64,000 bases of DNA from Rhynchopus sp. YZ270_cl-10 (GCA_964035575.1 OZ037897.1:620001-684000); one strand, 5' to 3'; shown: positions 52,437-64,000, numbered from the stretch's first letter. Program-made: numbers and translations. Notes: generated by a model not told the origin, from the sequence alone.

Positions 52437-53404
52437 AAAAGTAGATAAGATAATCGTAAACGTCTCGTGCTTAGTCGGGGAAAAGAAAATGGAAAAAAAA
52501 GGGAAAATAACGCAAAAGTTGATTTAAAAGAAAACATCAATAACAATAAGACTGAGAAAAATACTTCATAGTAAAGACAGGGAATGTTTTAGACATAAAA
52601 AAAAGAGAAGGCGAAAGTGCAAATGCCTCACCACATAAATTTTTTATTCTTCGGGGGGGAAATAGGGATGTATCCGTTCCAATTACGCTGCTGTTTGGTG
52701 CGTTTTTTCGGGTTACTTTTTTTGTAGTGGACGCAGGCACTGTTTTTCAGCACCAAGTTGAAAACACGGTCCCGATGTTCTCCTTCAGCAAATTTAAAGT
52801 AGGGTTGAAATACAAAGCCCTCTCGTGACAGTGTACCTTTGGTACAATGACCGGCTTGTACCGGGTGTACCTTTTTTTGGGGGGGAAAAAAATAGGAGGG
52901 GGCACCTCGGATGAATGCGCCACTCGTATACATATCAAGACAACTCAAAAAGTTTTCTGTTTTGTTTTTCGGCAACAGAAAGTCGCCAGCTTTTATTGAG
53001 AGTTGCTATTTTTTTTTTTTTTTTTGCAGGGAAGTGGGGCGAGTTAAAAACAAACAATTTCTCCTTTTGGAGTGGACAACTCAAGAAAAAAAAAAATATT
53101 TATAAGATGAACCCAAGCTTCTTCTGCGCTTATTCATCGTTAAGGTGTGACCCAAATACCCAATACAGCAAAAAGAAGAAAAAGTCTTAAAATAAGGGGA
53201 GGTATAAAAAACATGAAAACGGGCTTCCTTCCAGGCAAACACGCTTTTTTTTTTTCTTTTTTTTTGTTTTGTTTTGTTTTGCATTACAAACGAACGTAAC
53301 CATTTAGAAGAACATAACGAACTGGGGGTTTTTGAGTTCAGGGAGAGGGTGGGTGGGGAGTGTTGGTGGTGGAAAAGCCGGGTGTGTTGCTGTCACTATT
53401 ACGA

Positions 53405-53507
53405 GAACCCTAGGCAAAGCCCGAAGGCGAATATGTATTCGTCTTATATTCGGATCCGAATATAGGGCGAATACGAAATTCGCCTTCGATGTCTGCCTAG
53501 GGGGTTC
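53405..53507. repeat. Near-perfect 103-bp palindrome centred on CGGATCCG
   Basis: The arms run from GAACCCTAGGCA to TGCCTAGGGGGTTC and pair over almost their whole length, with GGCGAATA/TATTCGCC-type words. There is practically no loop, which is unusual compared with the other foldbacks. Confidence 0.9.
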
Positions 53508-54018
53508 AAGAAATTTTGGGGAAGGGTGCCCGGTGGCTCGAAACCCTCCGGAAGGAGGGCACCAAATAAAAGAGAAATTGAAAAGTGCAAACACCCCACC
53601 GTTCAATCGGCGGACGCAGGCAGGGAAATGAAATATAAAAAAAAAGAGAAAAAAGAACAAAAAAATACAGAAATCCTCAATAAATTTCCTTCCCCTCCCC
53701 CCCTTTCCCCCCCCTTTCACCCTCAAAAGAATTTCGCACGAGACAATTAGTAAAGGAAAAATTGTCAAAAAAAAAAAAAAAAAAAAATAGAAACTGATCA
53801 AACATACCCCATTTCCCCTCCTCCCCCCTTCACCCCTATATGTCTCCTCTCTGACTACCCTAAAATAATTCCTAAAAAAAATATGAACCGGAAAATGCTC
53901 CACAGGGCGTATCGAAGGTTCCTTTTTCAGAGCGATTCCTTCTCGAGATTTTCTCTTTTGGAAGTTACCTTGAAAAACTCTTATTTTTTTTTGAAGATGC
54001 AAAAAAAAATGCCATCTC

Positions 54019-54795
54019 TTAGATGTAGATGACTGGGAGAGTTGGGGTAGACTTTTTTATAGCAGGCTTTTCAATAGTTTTTCCGTCGGTTCCGGTGAAT
54101 GTGAAGACATCTGCTGGACACTCTGACTCGACACCTTCTGTGCCGTATTCTGACTCAGATTCACACCATGATGCCGCTCCGACATCATCAAGCAGTTCTG
54201 ACACCGTAAAACAACACCGTATCGGCCGGTTCCCTTCTTCGCTACTTTGTGGATCCGCTGGTGCACAGATTATCCGCACCTCAGGAATCAGAGCCTCCCC
54301 TTCCTCCATATCCCCTTCACTCTGCACCTCCAAAATCGAATTCCCCGACGTCGTTCGAATCAATGTCGATGGGGGCTGCAATGAGATACCTTCGAAGTCA
54401 CATTGCGGTCTTTCCCCCCTAGAGGTATGGGGTACATCAATAAAGAAATTCCCCATAGTCAGGTTTGGAACCGTAGAATCGAGAAAAGGGTCGTTGGTGG
54501 AGTGGGTGTGCGGGATTTTGTGGGTAGAAGCAAGATTAGGGTCCGTCGTAAAACGCCGAAGATCCATAAATGAATCATCGTTTCCATCATTGGTGCATTC
54601 CGACATGGCGTCTGCTTCTTGAAACGCGGGAACAGAGAGTCCACCAGCACCACGTGTACTTCCAAGAGGGATTGCATCAACTGGATCGGACAAATACTGA
54701 CCACTTCGACGAAATTGAACAGGAGCCGCATCGGTAACTAACACCGCCTCTTCTGGTGACTCCACCTCTACGTTGGTGAGCGAACGGTTCGACAT
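54019..54795 (-). CDS. Hypothetical acidic, disordered protein
   Basis: 258 residues from ATG 54795 to TAA. It is rich in Ser, Thr, Asp, Glu and Pro with low hydrophobic content, punctuated by short clusters (NLTMGNFFIDVP, IRCCFTVSELLDDVG). A strong candidate acceptor TTTTTTTGCACAG lies 17 bp before the ATG. Base composition is balanced compared with the A/T-run spacers on both sides, which supports coding. No domain is recognised. It might be a regulatory or scaffold protein, but that is speculation. I see no intron inside. Confidence 0.6.
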   Translation of the reverse strand: MSNRSLTNVEVESPEEAVLVTDAAPVQFRRSGQYLSDPVDAIPLGSTRGAGGLSVPAFQEADAMSECTNDGNDDSFMDLRRFTTDPNLASTHKIPHTHSTNDPFLDSTVPNLTMGNFFIDVPHTSRGERPQCDFEGISLQPPSTLIRTTSGNSILEVQSEGDMEEGEALIPEVRIICAPADPQSSEEGNRPIRCCFTVSELLDDVGAASWCESESEYGTEGVESECPADVFTFTGTDGKTIEKPAIKKSTPTLPVIYI

Positions 54796-56516
54796 TTGGC
54801 AGTATCTCTGTGCAAAAAAACACCAAAAAAAAAAAGCAGTTCTACAGCGTTTTAGTGCAGCGGATGGATACGACTATAATGAGGGTGGGAAAGGGGGGAG
54901 AGAAATCAATGGGGGAATGTTCTGTTCCCCCAAAGAGAAGAAGCCCCCTTTTTTCTGTTTTTTTTTTGTGGTTTTTTTTGGAGGTATTTTTTGTGTAGGA
55001 TATGGGGGTTATTTTATTTTGGATATGGGAGGGTAAAAATGAGAGACATGCACTGCATGCATTCAGCATAATATTGTCCAACACGTGGTGCCCCCCAGAG
55101 CTTTTACTCTCTGATATGCCACACCGTCACCTCAAGGTGTCCGGACAGAGCTCTCTCTTTCTGGCCCTGACTGTTGAATCGCTGTATGTTCTGAGTGCAA
55201 GCGCCCCTTCAATAACAGATAGCTACAGGGCAGTTAATGCCACTTCCATCCCTGCCCACCCTCTATCCCCCCCACTCCCTTTAGAACGTTGCTGTACGGT
55301 AGAGGCCTCTTCTTCCCCTTTTCAAACCCCCTTGAGTGATTCCCCCCCTTCCGTTTACACATCACCGTACACACAGCTGTGGTGTGGCGATGTAAATGAG
55401 GGTGTTGTAGATTGTTGACACCTCACACCTTGTCCTACAGCCTACAGTACTGCCAACACCCCCCACCTGCAGAGTCGCGACCTCCTTCACTTTGAGTGGA
55501 AGACATCAAAACCTACCTACCCCCATCTCTGAACAATGACGTATCTGACGTTATCCCCACTACAGACCATGCAATGACGCCCCTTTAGACCCCTTTAGAT
55601 AATCTGAAAACCCTCTTTCGGGCCTCCATCGCAAAGTGGTGTGTCGGCACGCAGCCCTGACGTATCTCCGTTTTTGTGTGCTTGTGGTGTGGGGGGTGAC
55701 CTTCGTTATGGTGGACCGTGCACACCCAATGAATTACCAGGTGCAGTCACCCCATTGGGCGAACGAAGCGATAAGAGTAGTGACATTCCATAGAAAGCTT
55801 ACCCCAAAAACACCCATCACATCAGGCAAAAGAAACCTCCGTCCTGCAATGCAGCAACACTGCAACCCTGCAACACACAAGAGATGCCAGCCACAGGGTG
55901 ACGGCACTGCACCAGCAACACACCACGACTCCCAAGACGTGTTCAGAGCTGCACATCCCTCCCCTCTCCTCCCTTCTCCTCCCCTCCCTATCCCACCCAA
56001 CCCCCACCAGGCTCAAGGCAAGATCACAACACCTCTCCCGCTTGTGCAATACGCTGGCCTGCTGTCAGAGAAAACCTCAAAGTTAAGTGAAGAACCCAAA
56101 CCCACCAGATCCTGTGGCAGCATCACACAGGCATGGCAAAGAGACCACACCCACACCCACACCCACGAAGACAGCGAAGAAAGCCACGGGGGCGGTTTTT
56201 TTGTTGAAATCAACAAATCACCGGACCAAGGTGGGTTCTGCGCTCAATGTCAGGAGAGTTTTGATACTGCTCTGAGGTTGTTGTTTCGATACCCTTCAAA
56301 AGTTTTGGCATTGTGTCAGAACTCTCGGAAATGGCAAAATAAGAAAGCAACGCACCAAAAAGAGACCCTCCACACATCAACCCACGACAGCTTCATTGTT
56401 CCCTACCCTGCCCCATCCCTCCCACCCCACAGTTGAGGCTCCTTCCCTCCCCTCCCGTACACTGGCTCCGCCTGCTTCCTCACAAAAAAAAAGCAGAACC
56501 CAAAATACGCGGTTAA
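54796..56516. other. Spacer with unsupported open frames
   Basis: Plus-strand frames at 55002-55418 and 55636-56436 are open but compositionally odd (His/Pro/Thr-rich, no domain). From 55030 the DNA lacks the usual A/T runs, so an untranslated or unrecognised exon cannot be excluded. Confidence 0.4.
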
Positions 56517-56895
56517 TATCTCCCCCGCATTGACTAGGGATAAGGCAGATGTATGGCTATCCTTCCCTTGCCTTAGTTGCGGTGTTGTGTCATTGTACTT
56601 GAGGAACAGACTGCCTGAGCGAGAACAAGACAAAATAGAAACTTACCCCTCATCCACACGATAAAAACCCCATGGAAGAGGTTGTGGTGAAACGCACAAC
56701 ACCTCGACCTGTTTGGTTGAGGAGTGGCTCTCTGCAGGCGCGGTTCGTCCCCCCAGAACCGCAAAAGTGTGTTCAAAAATGCTTTGTTTCTATTTCCTCT
56801 TTCAGGTGACAGAAAAAAGGGGTATCTCCCCCGCATTGACTAGGGATAAGGCAGATGTGTGTCTATCCTTCCCTTGCCTTAGTTGCGGTGTTACG
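56517..56895. repeat. Direct repeats flanking a family I element
   Basis: Bases 56517-56590 and 56823-56895 are near-identical direct copies (CCCCCGCATTGACTAGGGAT and onward to TTGCCTTAGTTGCGG). Family I copy 2 (56634-56812) lies between them. Confidence 0.8.
56634..56812 (+). repeat. Family I structured element, copy 2
   Basis: The same outer pair AATAGAAAC/GTTTCTATT and inner GCGGTTC...GAACCGC stem as at 30868-31036. Differences fall mostly in loops and in one-base insertions. Confidence 0.65.
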
Positions 56896-59636
56896 TTACA
56901 CACAAACCTTTTCTACCAACTAAAACCCCCCCAAAAATCCTTCTCCGCCCAGCCCCCCCCTCCCACGGGAAAACGCAGATACATTATACGACGGAATCCT
57001 TTTCACCTTCCAGTCACCTCCGGCTTCATCCCTTGAACAGAAGCGAGACCAAAGGATCGTTAGGCCATGCTTTCACACCGAGGGATCGGTACATGAAGAT
57101 CATGTATCGCAGCTAGATTTTTACCCCTTATGCTCTACGTGAGATTTCTGTTCTCACTGAGCTTGCCTGAGGACACCTCTCGGTAATGTGTAACAGATGT
57201 GCCATCCTCAGGGCAAAAGAAAAGGGAAGGGGTGAAATTCTATTTTTTTCTGTGGTATCAACAGCAAAAAAAATGGGCACCATAGTCGCAAAGGACAGGC
57301 TCTGTACATAAAACAAAATAATACCTATTCACTGCTTCGATGCAGCCTTCCTAAGAAGGAAGGGAGGCAAAGAAGCGGGCAAGGAGGGGGGGAAGGGAGG
57401 GGGATGGGGGGCTGGAACCATAATGAGCACCATAATTAGAACCTTGTTCCAGAGGAGGAGGAGGAAGGGGGGGAGAAAAGATAAATTCAGACACATTTTC
57501 TGTTGTAATGTGCTCAAAAAAATATGTGCAAAATATGACTTGAAATACAAAGTGAAGTTGATAGTGCAAACGCCTCTGGGACAGCAGGCACTGACACTCC
57601 GTACAAAAAAAACTCCGTACAAAAAAAAAACCCCCCCGTGAACAGTGTTGCCTTGGAATTGACCCTGTGAATACGTTGTTCAGACACCTCTTAAATTTTG
57701 CAGGACACCTAACACAAAAAGAATCTATAGGCTTTGAAAAATGTATCTCTCGGCACAATTTGTGAGAGAAAAAAAATAATAAAAAAGACGGTCAAAAACA
57801 GGTCAGAAACGTATGCAAATAAGGTATAGGAGATGCTGCTAGGAGAGAAGACACAACAACAACAACAACAATAAAATTCAGCAATGTTCCGATCTTTGGA
57901 ACAACCCACACCTTGCTTTTTACTTCTTGCTTCAAACACACACAGCCCCTTCTTTTGATATGGAATTCCTGCACCTCCAAAATGTTCCTAAGAAACGGGG
58001 GAGGGGGTGATGGGGAGGGAAATTAGCAAATAGCACAAACGACATCCAGGAACAACAACGAGCAATGTTTTTTTTCCGCGTGTTGAAGAGAGGGTTGCAA
58101 CCATCATCCGAAGAGGAAGAATGATGAGGGGGAAAAACATCTAAAAATGACGTTCTCCGAGAAGGGAGAAAAAAAAATGAATAAAAGATGTTGAGAAAGT
58201 GCAAAAAAAAAAAAAAAAAAAAAACGTCTTGAGCGGGACAAACGTAGGGCACTGGTTCTCTGCAGCAATAAAATTATAATTGAAAGTGAAGTTGAGAAGG
58301 ATGCTGAGGCACTATATGCCACTTCTACCAAAGCGCACCACGGTGAAGAAAATGACTTGAAATTACTTTTTGTGGTTTTTACCGTTGGCTTACAGCAGAA
58401 ACCACAATGAAAGCTCAAGTCATTTACTGCACCCGTTGTGTGTTTACCCCGAGTGCACAGCTGTTGACCACCGAACAAATGAAATACAATGTAAAAAAAA
58501 ACTGCACCCCAAACAAAAGGAGATCAAATGAATGCCTTCAACACAAACTTCTTGTAGGTGAAAAATGCATCTCTGTGCACATTCTTGGGTTTTGCCCACA
58601 TTTTAACATCAAAATAAAAAAGCGCCGCCAGCCATGCACCAACGTCTCTGAGTCGCATGGCACAAAGAAGGCAACCATGACGCGTCAATTGCTCGGGGTA
58701 CCTAGTTCGCTTGAACCGTTGTGGTATTTACGGGGAAGGATGTGTGTCTAGAATAAAAGAAAAAAAAAATAATTGGGAAGATGGATCGTCTTCGTCACCA
58801 CTTCAATGGTACAAAAAATCAAAAGGGGGCGCTAAGGTCACTGAATTGTTGTGACAGCGCAGGTTGGTCCGTGCACAATGTACTGGCCATGGCCATGACT
58901 ACCAAGACAGGTGAATATGACTAGTACACCGTGGGTCCATCTCCTCCCAGGCGGGAGAGGCACGTCGCCCAGAGTGGACCGCTGTGATCTAAATAAAAAA
59001 AAAATCAATATAAAAAGAGGGGAGGCGAAACTTTCGTGCTAATTTTATTATTTTTTTTATGCGTTACACCCAAGGTGATGCAAGGTATTTGCGAGATGAA
59101 TGCAGTAATGGGGGAAAAATTTGGTCAAGATGAGTTTAAATGAAGCTAACCATAACCCTCTCGTGTGTTTTTTTTTGTCAAAAGAAGAAGCTAGCCACAT
59201 AGTCACCTTAAAAACCAGTGAGGTTACCACACCCGCAAGAGAGTTGCACGTTTTGAAAGTTTGAGAGTTGCTTTACAGGAATAGGGGAAGGTGGGGGGGA
59301 AATAACTGAAAGCAGTTTTTGCACTCAATCAATTTTGATTGTCATAACTTTGAAGAAAAAAAATAGAAAATGCCCCACACAGAGTTAGACGTAGTTCACA
59401 TCCAGAGGAGATGCGAAAAAAGAGTAAAAAAAAAAAACACACACACACACAAACACAAAAAAAGGAGGGGAGATAGGGTGAGTGTCATAGCACCGTGGCG
59501 CACATATGTACGTGTCGCACGTATGACAAGATAATTGTGGGTTGCGTAAAAAATCGCATAGGGAAGGAGAGTGGAGATAAGATGGGGAGGAGATCCTTAA
59601 CGATCTTTTTTTGAGGATTTTTTTTTTTTACTCATT
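56896..59636. other. Spacer without a gene
   Basis: No coding region is supported. One family C copy is at 57549-57605 and a possible family B relative at 58556-58600. The stretch 58740-59600 shows nothing I recognise beyond short A runs. Confidence 0.5.
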
Positions 59637-60333
59637 CAGGGTTTCCGCCAGGATTTGGGGTTTCAGGAATCGGGGGGGACCATCAAAAAGACCCCCCAAA
59701 AAATTTTTTTCTCCTCGCAAAAGCGGTCGTCGCGCGCTTCGCGCGCGCCTCCCTGCAGGCCACAGAGTGGAGAGGCGAAGGGTGCACCAGGTTTGATAGC
59801 AGCCATGTCAAGCTTCACAGCTGTGTGTCTGGTAGAGGTGGTTTGTTTGGAGGTCGGGGGTGGAAGCTTAACAAGGTAAGGGGTCCTGTGAGAGTGGAGG
59901 GTGATGGTGTTTGCTTTTTCTATTGTGTGGTGCTACAGTCATTACAGTGCTGCAGTGGGAACATGTAATAACTACCCGTCGCTTGCACCGAAGCCTCCTT
60001 AGAAAAAGGGGCAATGCACGGAAGTATCGATGGAAGTATATCAATATCACATAGCTAGCAACACAGCGCCGCAGGCGCACGGTACGCTACTTTTACCCTT
60101 TGTTAAAAAGATTGCACCACCCCCTTTTTCTTCCACTTCTTCTGGCACAGCGAGCCAAATGCTCTGCACGGTGGGGTCGCATGACCACGGGGGATCATCT
60201 ACAACCTCCAAAACCCCATTTTTCTTGGGGGGGACCATGGTCCCCCCCAAACCCCTGTAAAAATCCGGATTTTTCTGGGAAAAATATTGGGGGGGTCCAT
60301 GGTCCCCCCCGGTCCCCCTTGGCGGAAACCCTG
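59637..60333. mobile_element. 697-bp MITE with CAGGGTTTCCGCCA ends and TCATT TSD
   Basis: Perfect 14-bp terminal inverted repeats CAGGGTTTCCGCCA extend imperfectly to about 75 bp with GGGGGGACCAT words. TCATT flanks both ends (59632-59636 and 60334-60338). A fragment of the LINE 3' tail (GCGCCGCAGGCGCACGG then TACGCTACTTTT, 60066-60098) is nested inside. No transposase. CAGGG ends recall hAT elements, but a 5-bp duplication does not fit their usual 8 bp. Confidence 0.88.
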
Positions 60334-60713
60334 TCATTTTGCCCTTTTGTTTACGAAGCTACCAAATCTACGTTTTTTGTTTTTTTCCACGGAATTCCCC
60401 CCCTCCCTCCCCCGATGTGGTAGTAGATTTTTTATCGGAATCACTCAATCCTGTGCGATTACCACATTTTTTTTAATAGCGCAACTTTTTTTATACTTTC
60501 GGTTCTCTTTTCCCCCCATTATATTTTTTTCTCGAGAACAGGATGAGATACTTCATCTTTAAATCTTTGCAGAAATTTTTATGTTCACTTTTTTCCCCCT
60601 TCCTCCACCCCCCCGCCAAAAAATTCAAAAAAGAGTTGAATATGCCTCACATCCTTCCAGTCAGGAAGTAACCCTTTACTCCAATTTTTTTTTGACAAAA
60701 AAAATCTTCAAAA

Positions 60714-61526
60714 TTACTTCATAGGAGCATCAACGTAGTCCTCGTTTTGAGTCAGGTTCGGCTTTGTCAGGGTCTTGAGGGTGCCACCGTAGTCCTCTTC
60801 CAGGTTTTCCATTTCGAATCCTTCGGACTTGAAGAAGTCTCTCTGGGTGTCTTTTGTTGTCTGCTTTACGAAGCACACCTTATCCACCGAGACTTGGTCC
60901 ATGAAGGCGGAGACCATGGTCCAGAACATACTGAAAACTGCGGGGTAGTTTACGAGATACGCCTTGTGGAAGCTTTCTGGGTAGTGGTTCATGAGCATCT
61001 CACCCCATCGCTTTGCGACCCCAATGTCTGCCCCGGGGGCTCCCATGCTGAACCCGGCCAGATCTATGATGAAGACCACCTTTTCTGCGTTAGGGTACTT
61101 GTCTGCATTGCGCTTGATGATCCGCATATGCTCTTCTTGCTGGAACATGATGTACTTAATGCGCTCCTCCGCTGTAAAGTTTGGGGGGTCTCTTGCGAAC
61201 CGCATGTAGGCTACGGGGTGGCCGTGTTTGGTTGTCATGTGGAAGTAGCTCGACATATGCTTCGCAAAAGGGGCGACGTCAACAGATTTAATCTTATGCG
61301 CTTTGTTGTCCACACGCCAGTCAAGAGTGGAGATAAGCATCGCCTTCGCATCCTTCACCTTAAACTTCCGTGCCCTCAGGTACCTCAACAAACAGCGGTC
61401 GTCCAAAAAGGCCTTCTGCGATTTGCTCAGATGGTCCCATTTGTCGACCTCTCTGCGCATTTCGCTCATGGCAGAACGGTCGAAGCTGCTCATAGTATCA
61501 GGACGGTAGTCAATTCCTTTCGACAT
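60714..61526 (-). CDS. SEC14-like CRAL-TRIO lipid-transfer protein
   Basis: 270 residues, intronless, ATG 61526 to TGA. Residues 35-80 match the CRAL-TRIO N-terminal helices (DDRCLLRYLRARKFKVKDA...LDWR). Residues 90-250 form the lipid-binding fold (HGHPVAYMRFARDPPN, EKVVFIIDLAGFSMG, YPESFHKAYLVNYPAVFSMFW, LEEDYGGTL). Family members bind phosphatidylinositol or similar lipids in a hydrophobic pocket and present them to membrane enzymes or between organelles. Length and motif order are those of a single-domain yeast SEC14-like protein, and no extra domain is attached. Ligand preference cannot be read from the sequence. CTCTCTTCAG about 32 nt upstream may be an acceptor. Confidence 0.93.
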   Translation of the reverse strand: MSKGIDYRPDTMSSFDRSAMSEMRREVDKWDHLSKSQKAFLDDRCLLRYLRARKFKVKDAKAMLISTLDWRVDNKAHKIKSVDVAPFAKHMSSYFHMTTKHGHPVAYMRFARDPPNFTAEERIKYIMFQQEEHMRIIKRNADKYPNAEKVVFIIDLAGFSMGAPGADIGVAKRWGEMLMNHYPESFHKAYLVNYPAVFSMFWTMVSAFMDQVSVDKVCFVKQTTKDTQRDFFKSEGFEMENLEEDYGGTLKTLTKPNLTQNEDYVDAPMK

Positions 61527-61970
61527 AGTGAAAAGAGTATCTTTTTTTCTTTGTTCTGAAGAGAGGTGATAGAGGTGGTGATGAGATGGTGATAGAAGGC
61601 GTGAAGATTGAAAAAAAAATGCAGCATTTTTGCGGGATAAAAAATGAATAGGAAATAGTATGAAGAAGGTGAAGGAGGGGGGAGGGAGAGAACGGGAGAG
61701 AGTGGAGAGGAGGAAATGAGTTTTGAGGGGGGTTTAGCTGATAAAAAAGAGAGAAAGTTGAAAATGCAAAAAAAAAAAAAAAAAAACGCCTCGCCGTTTT
61801 CATCGGAGGACGCAGGGCATTGGTTCTCTGGAAAAAAAAAAATGCACATTTTGGAGTTTGATAAAAAAAAAGGGTACATGGCTCTGAGATGCAGGCATCG
61901 CAAAGAAAGATGATCTTTCGGTTTGCCTGCGATGCAGGCATGTGAACAAACAACAAAAAAAAAAGGTTGG

Positions 61971-62009
61971 TAAGATGGTTCTAAGCTGATAGTGCTTGGT
62001 CATCTTGAG
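61971..62009 (+). repeat. Hairpin family A copy with compensated stem
   Basis: AAGATGG pairs with TCATCTT, so the position that is A.C in the commonest copies is A.T here. The loop differs (TGATAGT). Confidence 0.65.
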
Positions 62010-62404
62010 AGAAAAAAAAATGAAATTGAAATTGAAAGCGCAAACGCCATTCTGTGGACGTAAGGCACACAGGTTCTCTGTAGGGAGAGAGAGAGAGAGA
62101 AAAAAAAAATCAGATCAACCTCTCGAGAGTCACTTCATCCCTCCGTGAGTGTAGGAAGGCATAGTTAACCCCCTTGGTCTGATCCAAAAAAAAAAAAAAC
62201 AAAAACAAAAAAAAAAAATTGGTACCCCAGAAATCCAAAAAAACGAAGTAGACAGCTACGCAATATGGGGTCAGGAGCACCAAAAATCCACCCCTTTTTT
62301 GACCCGTCGGAACAGGGTAAGGGTTGGGTGTGAAAAAAAATAGTATTGGGGCTGGTGGTGTTATGTAGTATCAGCAAAGCACCATTGTGAATAAAAAAAA
62401 ATGA

Positions 62405-62520
62405 ATGTGAAGTTGAGAGTGCAAACCAACGCCTCTGGGAGGCAGGCACTGACACTTCGCGGATCGAACCTCCGGAGTGTTGAGAGTTGTCCAGGGTTGC
62501 ACAGGGAAACTGTAAGCAGG
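62405..62520 (+). repeat. Structured family C, long copy
   Basis: Keeps GAGTGC...GCACT, ACACTTCG...CGGAGTGT (one T.G pair) and ACAG-GGAAA-CTGT. Aligns across its length with 9950-10062. Confidence 0.65.
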
Positions 62521-63045
62521 ATCCAAAAACACAGTCATTTCCCCCCCAAAATAAGAGGGAGATAAGAAGGAATCCTTCGTCGGAATGAATGTACCTCTGG
62601 TGCACACACATCTGTATAAAAAGAAAAAGGGAGGCAATCACCTTTTCCATTGTTTATAATTTCCAAATTTTTCAAGGGAAAAAAAATGGTTTCTTTGTTG
62701 AACATTGTGTCACCTCTCTGTAAGATGGTATATAATTTGATGATCTGTAAAACGGGCAAAGCCAGCAAAGTGGAGTCGGGCACGGGCAGCCGTCATCTCC
62801 ATTTTCCTTTTTCGTGGGCTTCCGTTCCCAAAATAATCTGATTTCACTTTTGATTGTTTCAGAACAAATTTTGAGGGAGCTTTGAGGGAGCCGTGGGTGT
62901 GGGAAAGACAAGATAAGAGAGGAAAATCACTGTCAAAGGCACAATGCCTGAGCAGATGCAGGCACAAAGAAAAGAGAAGTTGAAAGTGCAAACGCCTCTG
63001 TGGACGCAGGCACTGACACTCCACGAGTCTTTTATAATTAAAATA

Positions 63046-63206
63046 AACTGTAGTTGTTGATGCAGGCATCTCCGACTGACCCACGATGCCAGTCATCCGG
63101 ATGAAAGCACAAAATACCCTGCGGCCTACAAAAAAAAATCGCAACAATAGATGTAAAAAGGAAACCCAATGACTTGCCCGTACCGTAAGAGAACGAGGGT
63201 GGTACA
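63046..63206 (+). repeat. Structured family E+F, best copy
   Basis: AACTGTAGTTGTTGATGCAGG at the 5' side pairs with CCCTGCGGCCTACAA. CATCCGGATG is in the centre. Part F has GCCCGTACCGTAAGAG and GGTGGTACAC. It immediately follows a family C copy. Confidence 0.65.
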
Positions 63207-63849
63207 CAACCGCTCGTCAGCCGGAGGCCCATCTGCCGCTGTAAAACACACACACACAGCTGTCTTTCGTCACAGAGACAGTTGTTCGGGATGATGTCGT
63301 AGCCCCATAGTATAGAATGCATCCAGCCATGCATTTTCTCCCTATCTTATTTTTGTACGTACCGTATTCGTACAAATTATCGACTGTACGGCACTATGAG
63401 AACTCCCCCAATTGATTTCAAACAGATATACCACTGAGTGTACTAATCCCACGCATAACCCTCTGTGTTTTCCACAACGGAACGCAACGCGAAGCGACAA
63501 CCCAGCGCAAGGTACATAATAGCACAAGCAGCACACATGGATGGATCTTCTCACATTTTTTATAAAAAAAATACTACCCTAAAAAAACACGGGAAAGAAA
63601 GCTAATTGGGGAGGAACAATGATCAGACATGGGGCGGAGAGAAGACATATGCGAAGCTTAAGCTTAAGGAGCGCGTGAATGCGAATACCGAAATACTACA
63701 CACGATGCGATCTTCATGGGTTGGTTGAGTGAAGGGGGGGGGAAAGGTTGACTTGAAATACGGCCCTCTCGTGACAGTGTACCTTTAAACAAAGGGTTGT
63801 CTTGTCTTCACATAGAGAGCCCAATAAAGGGGGGGTGGACCTAGTATGA

Positions 63850-63879
63850 GTGGACCTATTATGCTAATAATAGGTCCAC
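63850..63879. repeat. Perfect 13-bp hairpin GTGGACCTATTAT
   Basis: A perfect stem around GCTA. A partial direct copy of the 5' arm (GTGGACCTAGTAT) lies just before, so the hairpin may have arisen by local inverted duplication. It could act as a transcriptional barrier or be a small foldback. Confidence 0.85.
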
Positions 63880-64000
63880 CTCCCCTTTAAAGCCAACGTT
63901 TAAAGGAAAAAACAGAAGCACAGCTCTTTGGGTACAATATTCAACTATCTGATGTGATTCATAGATAGAAAGACGGGGGTACGCTTTTGCACATCATAAA

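Larger units (their letters stand above)
61527..63849. other. Right-hand spacer with dense modules
   Basis: No gene is seen. Modules: C (61750-61830, 62024-62085, 62405-62520, 62972-63035), A (61971-62009), B (62575-62625), E+F (63046-63206) and D (63745-63795). A short inverted GCCTGCGATGCAGGC lies at 61925-61939. Confidence 0.6.

Noticed and set aside
55636-56436. 266-codon plus-strand frame
   Set aside because: His/Pro/Thr-rich, no domain, no clear splice or start context; it includes a (CACACC)n stretch. Too weak to call.

Overview
This is nuclear DNA of a single-celled eukaryote. Genes are far apart, several are cut by GT-AG introns, the standard stop codons are used, and the spacers are full of poly-A/T runs, microsatellites and foldback elements. 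A giant CEP290-like coiled-coil gene suggests an organism with a cilium or flagellum. I cannot place the lineage from the sequence. A polypyrimidine-AG lies shortly before most start codons, which would fit spliced-leader trans-splicing, but chance or ordinary 5'UTR introns would also explain it.

Layout: (1) 1-8913, minus strand: the CEP290-like gene with three visible exons, continuing past the left edge. (2) 8914-16603: an accessory stretch with a 500 bp pentanucleotide array, a 5'-truncated duplicate of the CEP290-like 3' end (11311-12569), a GC-rich ORF with a duplicated domain (12743-13813), a composite microsatellite element, and an HNH-nuclease-like ORF. (3) About 16665-23060, minus strand: a LINE-like retrotransposon encoding OTU - zinc fingers - reverse transcriptase - restriction-like endonuclease - second OTU-like domain, with a tandemly repeated upstream region. 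(4) 23.7-28 kb: foldbacks, a C2HC zinc-finger exon, a MITE and a 680 bp heptanucleotide array. (5) 29-43 kb: a small predicted nuclear protein, a mitochondrial SLC25 carrier, a 917 bp MITE, and a MORN-repeat/MAP3K-like kinase in four phase-0 exons. (6) 43-64 kb: long gene-poor spacer with one acidic hypothetical protein (54 kb) and a SEC14/CRAL-TRIO protein (61 kb).

The most unusual aspect is the spacer DNA. It is built from at least eight families of short (about 35-170 bp) modules, each present in 2 to 13 copies. Most can fold into hairpins, and in several families the copies differ by paired changes that keep the stem. They lie between genes and also inside an intron. I know no described family for them. 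They could be tRNA-unrelated SINEs, foldback DNA or RNA-level elements.

The genes do not form one pathway. CEP290-like and MORN-kinase proteins could both act at a flagellum, but their proximity is not evidence of linkage.
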